Shown piece by piece: positions 1 to 40,652 of a stretch of DNA of 64,000 nucleotides. This stretch comes from Castanea sativa. Lineage: Eukaryota; Streptophyta; Magnoliopsida; Fagales; Fagaceae. The notes below the pieces were generated by a model. That model saw only the letters and a list, made by a program, of their open reading frames with translations. It was not told where the DNA came from and did no database searches. The translations under genes and the position numbers were made by a program. The stretch covers positions 58,171,964 to 58,235,963 of the forward strand of contig NC_134015.1 in NCBI RefSeq assembly GCF_040712315.1, in the 5' to 3' direction. Each line of letters opens with the position of its first letter. The stretch's first letter is position 1.

Positions 1-245
1 ATATAAATATCCTATATTTATTGATTAAGCAAGAAATATAATTCTCTTCAATCACTCACACGCTCTCTCTCTCTCTCTCTTCTCTTTTCTCACTTTTTGT
101 TTCTTTCTCTCACTCTTTCTCACTTCAAAAATAGTTCTTATCTTGCTTTAACTCTAGCTTCAATACTGAGTTTGTATTACACGAATCTACAAGAAATTCT
201 TCACTAATAACATCATCAAAACCCCTAACCAAGCCCTTCAAGTGG
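1..245 (+). mobile_element. Possible LTR end (R-U5-like) of a Copia-type element, cut by the window edge
   Basis: The window opens with a TATA-like stretch, then a CT-rich leader and an AC-rich segment ending near 242, followed by TGGTAT. That is the first half of the initiator-Met tRNA primer-binding sequence used by many plant Copia elements (TGGTATCAGAGC); the second half does not match. No coding domain follows. It could equally be unrelated CT-rich promoter-like sequence. Confidence 0.3.
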
Positions 246-2260
246 TATGTTTTACTAAAGTGTATTTACAAAAACACATTTTGCCGCCGCCCAAGGGGGG
301 GGGGGGATTTTTTTTTATACATTGATAATTGGGAGTGATACGAATTTAAGCCTTGGAAGTATTTGTTAGAAACACCATAAAGTGCTAATTGAGTTACAAA
401 ACTCTTGGTGGTGTTTTTAGTTAATCAGATAAACCTGTTAACTAATCCTTTTTCTAAGAATTACAACAATAGCTAATTAAAGGTAGTCCAAGTTGATTAG
501 ATCTATGATAGGTCATAGGACTCAACCCTTCTTCTTTTTATATATAATTATTATATTATTTATAGATCTAATCTGTTCAAATAATTCTATAAAGTATGAG
601 GGTAAATAAATTTCAAAGTTCACATGAATTAGTAAAGCAAAATGATTTATATATTTACTTGTATTTGTTCATTAAATATAATGCTTATATGAGTAAGAGA
701 AAAACATTTATTTTCTAGTAAAAAATATATATATATTTTTAAAATTTTTAGTTGTCATCCTATTATACGTTTATTCCTTCCACTCAAAGTTATTAAAAAT
801 TCAGCATGAAAACTGAAATTCGAAAAAAAAAAATCTAAATAGAAGTATGAAGGGTACACTGAATTTGATTAAAAATCAAGACTAGAAGAAAAGAAAAAAA
901 AAATTGGATTATTTATTTTACTATATTCCAATTTAGTAACATATTTATGTTGCTTTCTATAATTTGGTAATAAGAGCACCAATAACTTAAACAATAGAAT
1001 TCAAAAAATTAAAAATTTACAGTAAACAATAAATATTGGATGAAGAATAGTTATACCTTCTAAAGTTTAAACCCATGTGTAAGCCCAATAAGACCACAAT
1101 GTCTAGATGTACTATTCCAAGGAATCATAGCTCATGTCATAGAGTGGAATGGGCCGAATCCAACAACAAATTTTTATTTAGAACACAACTTTACAAATTT
1201 AAATTGAAGATCTATTTATTTTTATTGATTTAAAGTTGTATATAATACCATGCTAATTGAAGTCTGTTTTTGATCAATTAATATTGGGGATTTTAGCAGA
1301 CAATCATAGTGCATTTTAATATAATGTTAATTTGGTTATTGAAATGAAATTTAAGTTATGATATTATTTTACGATGTTCTGTGATTATAATTCAAACTAC
1401 CCATCACTATTTACTTATCTAAAACATAGTTATTAAACTTTTTAATTTGGACATTCAATTTCCGTAGACAATAGATGTCATGTGCCCATTACAACAATAA
1501 ATTTTCAATATACACATCCCAATTACAGAAGGCTACCCAACGGGTCACATTGTGAGCCAAAAAATTTATAGTTTTAAGAAAATAAATAAATAAATAAATC
1601 CCAATAACTTAAAGAGGAAAAAGCTACTTTGAAATCAGAGAAGAATGAAATAAGGAACCAAGGAGGAGAATCATATAGGTTTATTAGGGTTTGAATGACA
1701 CTTTTGGAATCTCATTAAAAAATTACGTATTAGATCTTATGTGAGATAGCTAGTTTAATGGCTTGGAAGGCTGCTTGGGCTTCTCCTTGAGTTGGATCTT
1801 CATATCAGAAACATGGATCCACAATTTCATTAGCTAGCACTTAATGAACACATAAGTATAAAAGGACTTGTTTCAAAATAATATATAACATTATGGTTTA
1901 AAATGCTACATAAAGTTAGAGTTTAAAATCCTTTTATTTTTATTTTTAATATAAGGGCACAATATTGAAGTACCAAAAACTTGATTGATGACAATTACAA
2001 TACAGTAGTACATTTAACAATTTGAAGCCTCGCATTTTTTGATAGTTTATAGGTAGGAATTTAAATTTTAAACCATGGGTCCCAGTCTATTCCTTGAACT
2101 TTATAATAAATTGCTATAGAATTTTATAGTTCAATTAGTTAATACTTTCTGGTGTTTCTAATGAAAATATTTAGAAATTAAATCCTCTTCATCCCTATTA
2201 TTGAATTATTAAGAAAATAAATAATAAATCTAAGAACATAGTAAATATGTATATTTAGTA
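246..2260. other. AT-rich non-coding upstream sequence
   Basis: No open frame of note and no RNA gene. It holds a G run near 296-306 and many A/T tracts. A segment near 1790-1930 weakly resembles 31800-31945, downstream of gene 1: both carry 'cacttaatg.acacataa' and 'gttagagtt.aaaat'. This may be a shared old repeat or a trace of the segment duplication. Confidence 0.5.
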
Positions 2261-2485
2261 TCCGTTTGGATACATGTCCACGTCCACGTTTTTAGCTCTA
2301 GCGTGTTTTCAGCTTCTTCTTTTTTTTTTTCAGCTGCAGTTGTTGACAAATTCTCCCTTGAACAGTGCATCCATGCATTGTTCATGAGACTCATAAATTT
2401 CACTTTTCAGTAACTTTTTCATTAAAAATGGTTCTCACAGCACTATTCACACATTTAAAAATTATTTTGCTATAGTGAGTTAAGT
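2261..2485. mobile_element. MITE, hAT-like, right end decayed
   Basis: The left end reads tccgtttggatacatg. The body contains 'cccttgaacagtgcatcc', 'tgttcatgagac' and 'tctcacagcactattcacac', text I recognise from a MITE family common in woody eudicots whose ends read roughly 'gtttggat'. The expected inverted right end is not found after about 2480, so the element looks truncated. Family assignment is from memory of the pattern. Confidence 0.5.
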
Positions 2486-2741
2486 GAGTTATTTAAATAA
2501 TACATGTGGATGATTTTATAAATCATTAGGTAATATGTTGAAGGATATTGTCATATTGCTTTAAATTGGTCTAAAGGAGCATAATTTTTTCACAACTATT
2601 AATGAAGTTTAATCCTAGTAATTTTTTTTTTTTTTTTTTGAAGTTGGGGTATTATGGTATTTGAACTCCAAAATTTATCCGTTGTAGACATTAGGGATAA
2701 GTTGACACTAGACTAGATACAAGCTCTTGCCCTTAATCAAG

Positions 2742-3432
2742 GGATTTTTTTTTCCTTCAAAATAACACTAAAACTCAAACAATTTCGTTAGTTAACATGT
2801 TTTTAAAATTATTTAGCAAACTAATATTTCGAGTTCAATAAGTGGAAATCGAGCATTACAGACTCGAGTTCCATAAAGAGATCAACTGAAGTTGAAGAAA
2901 CCCAAACTACACAAAGAAGAAAAGAAGAAAAACAAACTAGAATGAAGAAACCCAGACTAAACGAAGAAGAAAAACATTGAAGAAAAATGAAGAAGAAACC
3001 CAAATAACAAACAACAAACCACGAAGAAGGAATAAACTGGAAAGATCAAACCCAAACAGAAACCACGAAGAAGGCAAACCCCACGAACCCAGATATTCCT
3101 AACCCAAACCGTTCGGTTCAAACTGAACCCAAGTAGCGATGACGAAGGTTCTAAGAGGTGGCGGCGGCAGTGACAAAGTTTCAAGTGAAGGTTTTCCTCT
3201 AATTGGTTGTTTTTTTGTTTGGGTCTTTTGGGTTCGTTGTTTTTCTTGTTTGGGTCTTTAGTTTGATGATGTTTGTTGTTCGTTGCTCTTAGGGAAATTG
3301 AATTCATCATACTCGATTTAGCACAACAAAATCAAGTCCCTTACGCTAGAGATGTTAGTTTACTAAATCGTTTTGAAAACGTACTAACAAATGAAATTGT
3401 TTGTGATTCAGCGTTATTTTGAAAAAAAATCC
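2742..3432. mobile_element. Terminal-inverted-repeat element (MITE or small non-autonomous MULE-like) upstream of gene 1
   Basis: The left arm from 2742 (ggattttttttt, then caaaataacact and caaacaatttcgtta) is the imperfect reverse complement of the right arm ending at 3432. The arms are about 95-100 bases. The interior is a GAAGAA-rich, low-complexity stretch plus a short GC-rich piece near 3137-3175. The reverse-strand reading frames inside are compositional and I do not call them genes. The right end lies about 230 bases before the gene 1 start codon. A related element with the same 'caaacaatttcgtta' core sits in intron 1 of gene 2. Confidence 0.6.
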
Positions 3433-3664
3433 TTTAATTACTTTTTATTATTATTTTTGAGAGACAAAATTTTATTTTATTTGAGAAAAGTTTATAAAAA
3501 AATTTTACCTTTAACTTTTTCCCAAAAAAATTAAAAATAAAAATAAAAACTATAGCTTTAACGAAAAATGGAACTTGGATATGAATCGGACCCTCATTGG
3601 AAACCGATATCCGAGTTCCGAAACTTTGACACCACACTCTCACTCTACTCTCTAGAGAGAGAAA
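3433..3664 (+). promoter_or_regulatory. Gene 1 proximal promoter and 5' leader with an upstream ATG
   Basis: This AT-rich stretch lies between the TIR element and the start codon. The last 60 bases are CT-rich and end in 'ctctctagagagagaaa' before the ATG at 3665. An upstream ATG at 3568 has a good context (A at -3, G at +4). It opens a 112-codon frame overlapping the kinase start in another frame and ending at 3906. Whether it lies in the transcript depends on the start site, which cannot be read here. Confidence 0.4.
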
Positions 3665-31473
<27,809 letters not shown>

Positions 31474-31964
31474 ATAGGCAAATGCTGCTGCTTATGTAAT
31501 TTTTCTTAATCTTAGTCTGTTTAGGTTATGGAAAGGCGAAGGGTGGCACTAGTTGTAGTCTTAACATTTATTGCCGCAGCTTATACATATATAATATATG
31601 TAAATTTTAAAGTAGGGCTTTTCCCAAGAGAGGATTTGTAAATTCTCAAATACCTTTCTCATCTCTAATTATTTGAATTTTTAAAGAAAAAATTGTCATG
31701 AAATCCCGAAGAACAAGGTCTATTGCCACTACTGTCTTCCTCACTTGTTTCTTCCATTTTCCCTTGATCATCTTCACTTGTCTCTTACTATTTTCCCCAG
31801 TTTCAATAAGGATCCGCCACATCAGAGACTTTGCTACTAGATGGGATACACAATTACATTATTTGGCACTTAATGGACACATAAACATCCATGGACAAAA
31901 GAATTTGTTTCAAACGCCATATGACGTTAGAGTTCAAAATAAATAATAAATAAAATAAATGGAA
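31474..31964 (+). other. Gene 1 3' UTR and downstream sequence
   Basis: An AT-rich 3' region follows the TAG at 31471. I see no canonical AATAAA soon after the stop. From about 31697 it carries a sequence weakly similar to the upstream part at 1790-1930. The small forward frame inside has no recognisable product. Confidence 0.45.
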
Positions 31965-33929
31965 AATTACACTTTGTCCACATTGGTTTGCCCCAAAAAC
32001 AGTTTACCCACCTGTGGCCTCATTTAACTTTAAAACATAGTAGAAATTAAATCAAAACGCCAAACAAATCTGCCTTAGAATGAACACCCTTTCTCTTCGA
32101 TTTTGGTCCACTCCATCAAGATCAACACATGAAATTCCCATCATCAAGTTCAATTGTCATTCCGATCAAAACCCATGTGAAGGATCTTGAAGATTTTATC
32201 TCTTGGGTTAAACCACAGGTATGATCTTGAATCTTAAGGTTCTTAATTTTTTTTTTTTTTTTTGAAATTGCAGAAATTTCTGGTAGACTACGAATTGATG
32301 ATTTCACTTGTTTCTTTCTTATCAATTCATAGAGAAAGAAGAAAAAGTATGGTTGGTTGGTTTGGTTAAACTCTGTTTTATTGAGTGAATGGTTTAATTA
32401 AATTTTTGAAGGATTCATATTTGTATATTTGAGTTTGGTCTCCTATTAAATCCCATAAATTGAAATGGTCTCTAGGTGGATTTTTTAAATCCTTGAATGA
32501 TGTATGGTAATCATAATCACAGTCAAGTTAATGTATGGTACAGGAAAAACAGAAATTATATAAATAAAGTTGCAATACCTGGGATGATGATGGTCTAGAA
32601 TCTTGTCTCTCTAGGTGCATGAAAGTTTGGTTGGCTAGATGAAGAGTACCAATAGGCCCTGGAGGCAGCTTGTGGAGTTGAAGCTCTGTTAGCTGGTTGT
32701 AAGGATGAAGGCTGAAATCTAGAGGTTTCAGCAAAAGGTTGATATGTAGGTTGGGATGTAGGTTGAGTTGTGGTTTGGGGCCTTGCTTCAGCAACATTCT
32801 TCTTGGTTCTACTTGCAAAATTACCTCCTTGTGCATATATCACAGCTGTACAAGTTACAAACATATTCATAACAACATGTGAAGCAAGAAACGAAGTGAC
32901 TAGGGTTGAAGTCTAAATATACTTACAAAATTATACTTTTGAAGCCTATGTCTCCTTTGCCATGCAGTCTCACCAGTAATGACAACCTTTCAACCTCTTA
33001 AATTGTGCCATTCTCTGTGACATTTCCCACATTTGATAGTCTTGTTCATTTTAGAAACCCTATATGGGTTCCTTGGCTCATTAGGGGTTTTTTTCCTTAG
33101 CTTGGGAGGTCTACTAGGTGGCTTGTAAACATGAAGGGCAACTGGAGCAAGTTGTCCAATCTGAACCCATTCTGATTGGCCAGACATTGGTTGAATAATC
33201 TCCTGGTAAGTTCGAAGATATGTTTCCCTTAGGTAGCAAGGATGCACATAATCTTCCACCTTCTTTAGGTTCTTAAAAATAGCAGCAATGCCATGTTTGC
33301 ATGGGAGTCCTGTTAAATCCCATATCCTACAACTGCATGTCCTATTTGTCAAATTAACCACATGCCTTTCACGGTCATTATCAACTTTATACATGAACCT
33401 ACCAGATGGAGTAGCGCAAAAAGGTACACTCTCTAGTTTTAACTTCTCTCTAACTTGTCATGAATATTTGGACATACCTTCCCAACATACTTCTCTATAC
33501 CTCTCATCTTTTACTAGAGTTTAGTCATTAGCCTAACTCTAATCCACTCTAACGTTGCTAAGATGGGCTTTTTCCTAGCCTTCAAAATCATGGAATTGAA
33601 TGATTTATTGAGATTATTGGCTTAACAGTCACTTAATGCCCTGCTAGGAAAATGAGACTTAGACCATTGTATAGGGTTGATGTCAACAAGATACTCCTAA
33701 GCCTAAGGGTCTAGATTCTTTAATTCTTCTATTCTCTTCTCAAACTCCCTAATAGTTGTGGCTCCAACACATCTCTATAATGCATCCTTCAACTCCAACC
33801 CCTTGTGGTCAACTTTGAAGTTATTGTAAATATGCTTCACATAGTATTTATGCTCCACAGTTGGAAACAACATCTTAATTACCATTAGTCAGATATTGTT
33901 TCTTCTTTATTTTTTTTTCTTTTGATCAG

Positions 33930-36900
33930 TATGGAAGGGATACGTAATTTTTTCATTGAGTCTAAGCTTTTTCAGTTGGTGGTGGAGGAAGGAGGAAATT
34001 TCTTTGCGTTACGAATCTTTGAACGGGGCAAATACTTCATGAAATAAGTGTTTATGGGCAAAAGAGCGGCATTATTGTTGATGAAAAATATAGAACACAT
34101 GGTGGTTGGGGTAAAATCCAAACAATTTTTCACGCTTAGGGAAGGCGATACTGCCTACACCTTGTAACGGGGATCAAACTTTTCTGGTCAGTCCCTGATA
34201 GTATCTGAACTCAAAGTTGGCAAGCTCTGGAGGTCTATCATAATTCCTGAAGGGAAAGAAAAACATGGTTGGAAGGTATTTGGCCTAGAATTGAGGAAGA
34301 TGTTAGAACCCAATCAATATACTTTTGGTAACTAAGGCCATGCAGAGTTTATCCTTCAGGCACAAAAGCACAATTCAGTGTTTCATCCATCTTGGTCTTT
34401 TGTCGAGACAGTGAAGGGTCTAGTGTAGGCAAAAGGTGGTATTCAATCGCTCCATAAAACCAAGGAGTTAGGAAAGAATATTATAGATGAGGCGATGGTG
34501 GAGAAATAGCAGAATAAGACAAGGGAAACGAAGGCAGTGTCTCAGAATCAGGTGGTGGATGGTCCGGTGGGCCAGCCTGGTACAACAACTGTGAGGGAAG
34601 GGGAGGGGAGAGAGAGGAGCATTAGTTTGGGTATTAATTTAGGAGAGCAATTACCTGCAAAATAAAAAGAGATCTCCATTAAGTTTCAATTTGAATTCAA
34701 ATAAAACTGAAAATGGGAATGGGCGTGATTTGAGGGATTCACGTTGGATTGGGAAGGGATTAATTGTGGAGGTGGCTGAGAATCGGAAGTGGTGGGTTTC
34801 TTGGGATAATTCCAAAGGTGGAAAAAGCTCTTTTAAATGGGTGATAAGGGCTGCCACATAACACAAATAGAAGGTGGGTATCAGTTTGGGCCCAAAACAG
34901 TCGGTAGCCCACTGCGTTTCTAACTTAAGCCCGATGATCACAAGCCCATGCAACTTAGAGGCTGGGGAGTGCTCCAACACTTTTTTAGGCCCATTCCCTT
35001 CTACATCTACCCTCGATGGGTTTGGAGAGAAACCCACGGTCTCTCCAACTCATTTAGTGACGTCGGTAGAGCTGACAAGGAGCGATATAAAAGGGAGCCT
35101 CTCGATCACTCAGTCGCAAGTGGCTTCGTTGGTAAGGGGTGACGTAGATTGATGCAGATGGAGGTTTGGTTACTCATCCATGGTGTGCTTCGCCGGTAGG
35201 AGTGTCGGGTTGCTCTGAGTATCTTTAGAATATGGTTTTCAGGTTTAGCTTTAATCGGAACAGTATTTTGGGCTCCAAGATGTTGCTAGGTGGGTTGGGT
35301 TCTAAAGATATGAGGTCGGTGATTCTAGAATTTGTGCCGCGAGTGGTTGGACCATCTTTTCCCAATATTTTTTTGGAGTTTTTGCGAGCTGGGTCATTGG
35401 GTTTTGGAGTATCAAGTCAGGAAGTCATCTCCTTTTCTAGTAAGGAACCCTTAAGCCTTACTGGAGAGGTCATGCTTGTGGAGGATGTAGCTGATTTTTC
35501 TGTGGGTTTTGGTGAAACAGAACTGTCAGATTGTTTACCTTTGAGGATTATTGCTTCAAGTGCGTCGACAATTTCAGCAAAGTTGGAGGAGGTCACTGAG
35601 GTATTGAGTCTTGAGGCTAAGTTAGATATTTATGGGTGGATGAAACACAGAGTTCCTAGTTTCAATAAATTGGTTGGGTTGTCTATGACTTGACATGAGA
35701 AGTTGTGCATTACTCTCCTACAAAGGCTAGAAACTGAGATGGAGGCAGCCAATGTGTTACACAAGAAAGTAAGGGGTAGTCAAAAAGTGGCTAAATCCAA
35801 AAATAAGGGACGTAGAGAGCTGCGAAACTTGATCTCTTCGGTGAATTATGATGGGAGATAGAGGGTTGGATTTGTGCTGGTGCTAGTAGATGGGAATATT
35901 TTTGTGTTTATGAAGATAAAAATGATTTCATGGAATGTTAGAGGTTTAAATGATCCTCGAAAATGACTTGTGGTGAATAATTTGTTGTGGGAGTGGAAGT
36001 GTGATGTAGTTTGTTTACAAGAGACAAAAATTGCTAGCATGAATAGACAACTAGTTTGTAGTTTGTGAAGCTATCCATATGTGGATTGGCCTGTTTTGGA
36101 GGCTGATCGTATTGCTGGTGGAATCTTGATTATGTGGGATAAAAGGGTTTTGGATAAGGTGGAGGCTATGGTTGGTACTTTCTCAGTTTTGGTAAAGTGG
36201 CAAGGGGTGGGGGACGGTTTTATATGGGCATGCTCAGGGGTTTATGGCCCAAATGAAAATAATGAGAGGGGTTACATATGGGATGAGTTGGTGGGTTTTC
36301 AGCAATATTGAAGGGTACCGTGGTGCTGTTTTGGGGATTTTAATATTGTTCGCTTTCCTAGTGAGCGTAAGGGTGAGACATGTCTGACCCTAGCTATGGA
36401 AAAATTCTCTAAATTTATTGAGGATCTTAACTTGATTGATTTGCCTTTCGAAGGAGGTAGCTATACTTTGTCCAGTGGTATTGACCAACCAGTAATGTCT
36501 AGGATTGATAGAGCTTTGGTCACTCTAGATTGGGAGGAACATTTCCTAGATGTTACTCAAAGGATTTTACCCATTCCTATCTTAGATCACTGTCGAATTC
36601 TCTTGGAGGTAGGGGGAATGGCAAGGGGGAAAAGTCCATTCAGATTTGAAAATATGTGGTTGAAGACGGAGGGGTTTGTGGATAGAGTTCAATCTTGGTG
36701 GAATCAGCATTCTTTTGTAGGTACACCTAGTTTCGTGCTTGCCAAAAAATTAAAGACTCTGAAAGAGGGCATAGTGTAATGGAATTGCCGAGAGTTTGGT
36801 AATGTAGAGCATCAAAAGAAACAATTACTGGAGGAGTTGAAAAAATTAGACACTAAGGAAGGGGATTTTGGTCTTATTTGATGGGGAGAAATGTCATAGG

Positions 36901-39599
36901 GTAGATTTGAGGTCCCAGGTGGAGCACCTTCTTTCCTTGGAAGAAATTTCCTAGAGGCAAAAATCTAGGATGTTATGTATCAAGAAAGGGGATAATAATA
37001 CCAAGTTCTTCCCCAAAATGGCTAACTCCCATAGAAGGTATAATCATCTAGGGGCCTTGGAGGTGGATGGGTGGTTTTTGAGGAGGAATCTAAGTTAGCT
37101 AATTAGGTAGCACAATTTTAAAAAAAATTGTATAAGGAGTCTGAGGGGTGGAGGCCTTTTGTGGAGGGTTTGAAATTTGATCATATTGGGGATATGGAGA
37201 GGGTTTGGCTTGAAAGGAAGTTTGAGAGAGAGGAGATACTTCAAGTTGTAAGAGAATTGGAAGGGGACAAAGCTCCAGGTCCGGATGGGTTTACTATGAT
37301 GTTTTATCATCATTGTTGGAGAGTAGTGGAAAAAAAACGTCTTAGCAGTCTTTGAAGAGTTTTTTCAACATTGTAAGTTTGAAAAATCCCTTAATGCTAC
37401 CTTTATTGCGTTAATTCCAAAAAAAATGACGCCTCTAATATTAGAGATTTGCGGCCTATTAGCTTGGTGGGGAGTGTGTATAAAATCTTGGCTAAGGTTT
37501 TCGCAAATTATTTGAGAGTGGTTTTAGATCAGTTGATCTCTGAGACTCAGAATAGTTTTGTGGGTGGGAGACAAATTCTTGATTCGGTTCTTATTGCGAA
37601 TGAGTGTGTGGATAGCCGAGGGAAGAGTAGGGTTCTTAGGGTCATATGTAAACTTGATATTGAGAAAACATACGATCATGTGAATTGGGAGGCTATTCTG
37701 GATTTGTTGAATAGAATGGGCTTTGGGGTGAAGTGGTGTAAGTGGACCCGTACTTGTATATCTACAGTTCAGTTCTCTGTTTTGATTAATGGGTCTCCAG
37801 TTGATTTTTTTGGTAGCTTAAGGGGTTTAAGACAAGGGGATCCGCTATCTCCTATGTTGTTTTTGATTATGATAGAGGTGTTCAGTAGGATGTTGAGAAG
37901 AGTAGAGGGAGCTGGCTTAATACGTGGTTTTAAAACGGAGGGTAGGAGGGGTGGTGGGTAATGTGTTTGCAGACGATACTATTCTATTTTATGATGCAGA
38001 TGTAATGCAAATTCTTCATATTCAGTTGTTGTTACTTAGTTTTCAGGCGGTAACAGGTTTGAAGTTCAATGTGCAAAAGAGTTAAATGGTTCCAATAGGG
38101 GAGGTTGATGATGTGCATTCCTTGGCTGAAATTTTGGGCTGTAGAGTTGGAACTTTGCCTATGTTTTATCTTGGCATGCCGTTGGGGGCTTCGCATAACT
38201 CTCCTTCAATTTGGAGTCTTATTTTGGAAAAAATTAAGCTGAAATTAGCCGGTGGAAGAAGTTGTATCTGTCTAAAGGGGGTCGATTGATGCTACTCAAG
38301 AGTACGTTATCTAGTCTTCCTACCTATTTTCTATTGCTATTCACCATTCCTACTTATGTGGCTAATAAAATTGAAAAGTTGCAAAGGGACTTTTTATAGG
38401 GTGATAACAAGACTCATCTGGTAGGATGAGATAAAGTTTGTGCGCTTATAGTCAACGGTGACTTGGGTATAAAGAAACTTACTACTTTCAATAAGGCCTT
38501 ATTGGGGAAATGGTTGTGGTGGGTTGGGAAAGAAGAGAGTCGGTTGTGGAGGAGGGTGGTAGCTTCAAAATATGGGAAAGAATGGGGCGGATGGACTTCT
38601 AAGCTAGGTAGGGGAGTTCATGGGTGTGGTTTGTGGAGAGGTATTAGCATGGGATGGGAGGATTTTATCAAAAGTTGTCAGTTTATTGTTGGGTTGGGGA
38701 ATAGAGTGAGATTTTGATAAGGAGGCATCTATAGAAGCTTCTTTGTCAAGGCAGGGGGCGAAGGATAGAAGAATTTTGGATGTTCGTTTTATTCGAGAAT
38801 TTAATGATTGGGAGATGGATGAAGGGCTGCATTTTCTCCGTATATTGGGAGCTAATACTCCTCCAATGGATGTTGGAGACCGGATGAGATGAACGTTGAA
38901 GCCTAATGGGGATTTTGACATCCAGTCGTATTATATTAAGTTGTGGGATTCTCCCTCAATTGTCTTTCCTTGGAAAGGTATAAGGAGAGTAAAAGCCCAT
39001 AGGCGAGTTTCTTTTTTGTTTGGTGTGTAGCTTGGAATAAGATCCTAACGGGTGATAACTTGAGATTGAGGGGATTAAATTTTGTGGATTGGTGCATTAT
39101 GTGCCAACATTGTGGGGAGACGGTAGATCACTTCTTCATTGTGAGATGGCTTATTGGTTGAGGAGCTTTGTTTTTAAAACTTTTGGTTTGTTGTGGGTTA
39201 TACCTAAAAGATCGATCCCAGATTTGCTTTTTGGTTGATGGAATTGGTTGGGGAAGCATTCGTCTCAGATTTGGAATTTAGTTCCGTTGTGCATCCTATG
39301 GTGTATTTGGAAGGAACAGAATTAGAGGACTTTTGAGGATTTGGATAGTTCTAGTGATGAGATGCTTTCTTCTTTTAGTGGAACTCTTTTTAATTGGTCT
39401 CGGGCATGGGGACTCACGATTAGTGATTCTCTCCCTTCTTTTCTTAGCTCTCTTTCTATTTTTAATTAATTTGTTGCTTGGTTTTCTTTTATTTTTTTTC
39501 TCTGTTTTCTCCTTCTTGTATTTTTTGGGTTTGCTTTATGTTTTTCATGCATAGAGTAGTCTTTCGTATATATATCATTCTTATATATAAAAAAAAAAA
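33930..39599 (+). mobile_element. Near full-length L1-type LINE inserted in the MULE
   Basis: It runs forward from ORF1-like text (33930-35700: SELKVGKLWRSIIIPEG, KVFGLELRKMLEPNQY) through ORF2 (35922-39540) to an A tail at 39588-39599. It is the most complete LINE in the window at about 5.7 kb and gives the order of parts used to recognise the truncated ones. Its 3' UTR (from 39420) nearly equals that of the tail at 49092-49428. Confidence 0.85.
35922..39540 (+). pseudogene. LINE ORF2 remnant: endonuclease, reverse transcriptase, zf-RVT
   Basis: Endonuclease start MISWNVRGLNDPRK with a stop right after it, then [38 protein letters not shown] and SRIDRALV. Linker [42 protein letters not shown] (from 37264), [43 protein letters not shown] and [12 protein letters not shown] (37967). 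C-terminal zf-RVT CIMCQHCGETVDHF (about 39092). At least ten stops or frame breaks; not functional. Confidence 0.8.
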
Positions 39600-39942
39600 C
39601 AATATTAGTAATATGAATGATGAAAACACATGCATGTATTACTGACATGAACATACAAAGTTTATACCTTTTGCCTATCACTGATAAAGACCATATTTTG
39701 TTGCTCTGGATTCTCAATGTCATCTAAAAACTGTTGAAGGTACCTAACCCAGGAGTCCTTGTTCTCTTGTTCGACCACAACAAGGGTAACTATAAAAATA
39801 TTATCATTTCCATCCCTAGTTATGACACACCATTTATAGTCCAATTAGGGTTCTTGCTAAAATCCTGCATGTACTTCTTGGCAACATAGGCTGATGTCAC
39901 TTAGCTGTTTTGGAAGGTTCTAGAGCAGGTGCACTTAGGTAT

Positions 39943-40652
39943 TGTTGAAATGGCTTGAATTGTAATGTCGGTGGATTGACATTACAAGCAAGCATTATGT
40001 CTTGCATGAATTGTCAAAAAGCAAGGAACAAATTCTAACATGCAAGCTTGGCAATAAATGCATGCATGCCTATGTTAGAAAGTGTGGCTTGATCAATAAA
40101 GTCAAAGACATGTAATTCAGCATGTAAGCATGTGTGAAGAAATCTGAATCTTGCATTTAATGTTGCATGGACTCATAGTCGAATTTATTGACTTCTGAAG
40201 TCTTGCATTATTTTCATGTGCTGGAACTATTGATAATCTGGCTGAAAATCTAGCTATAAATAGATGTGAGTTTGAGAGAAGATGCAAGAGAAGCAAAAGA
40301 GAGTTCCTACGTGAGCTAGAGAGATAGAAGAGAGCTTCTTCTGTGTGTGCGCACCAGAGATAGGAAGCTAGAATGTTCTGCAACTTTTGTTTAAATACAA
40401 TAGGGTGTTCTCTATTTATTTGTGAGAGAACCAAGGGTATATTTGGGGTTTGGGTTTGGGTTTGGGTTTGGCTTTGTGTGAGAGTGTCTTCAAGCTATTG
40501 TTGTAATCTCCAAAGTTATAGTGAAAATTTATTTTGTCGCCTCTTGTGGATGTAGGCATATTGCTGAACCACGTAAATTCCTTGTGTCATATTTTTCTTC
40601 TCTCTCTTCTTTAACCTTGTGTAAATAGATTATTTCACCAATTTTTACAACA
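39943..40652. mobile_element. Solo LTR with perfect 5-base target duplication
   Basis: 710 bases starting tgttgaaatggc and ending ttttacaaca, flanked on both sides by ggtat (39938-39942 and 40653-40657). It contains a TATA-like 'gctataaatag' (near 40252) and a run of tttggg repeats (40444-40470). The MULE transposase frame resumes across it, which confirms a clean insertion. Left by recombination between the LTRs of a full element. Confidence 0.85.

Noticed and set aside
2957..3310. 117-codon reverse frame upstream of gene 1
   Set aside because: It lies inside a terminal-inverted-repeat element in GAAGAA-rich sequence; the product is compositional (Asn/Lys then Phe/Leu) without a motif.
35232..35693. 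153-codon forward frame between the kinase genes
   Set aside because: It corresponds to the ORF1-like C-terminal part of the long LINE (compare 10950-11080) and is cut off from its N-terminal part by stops.
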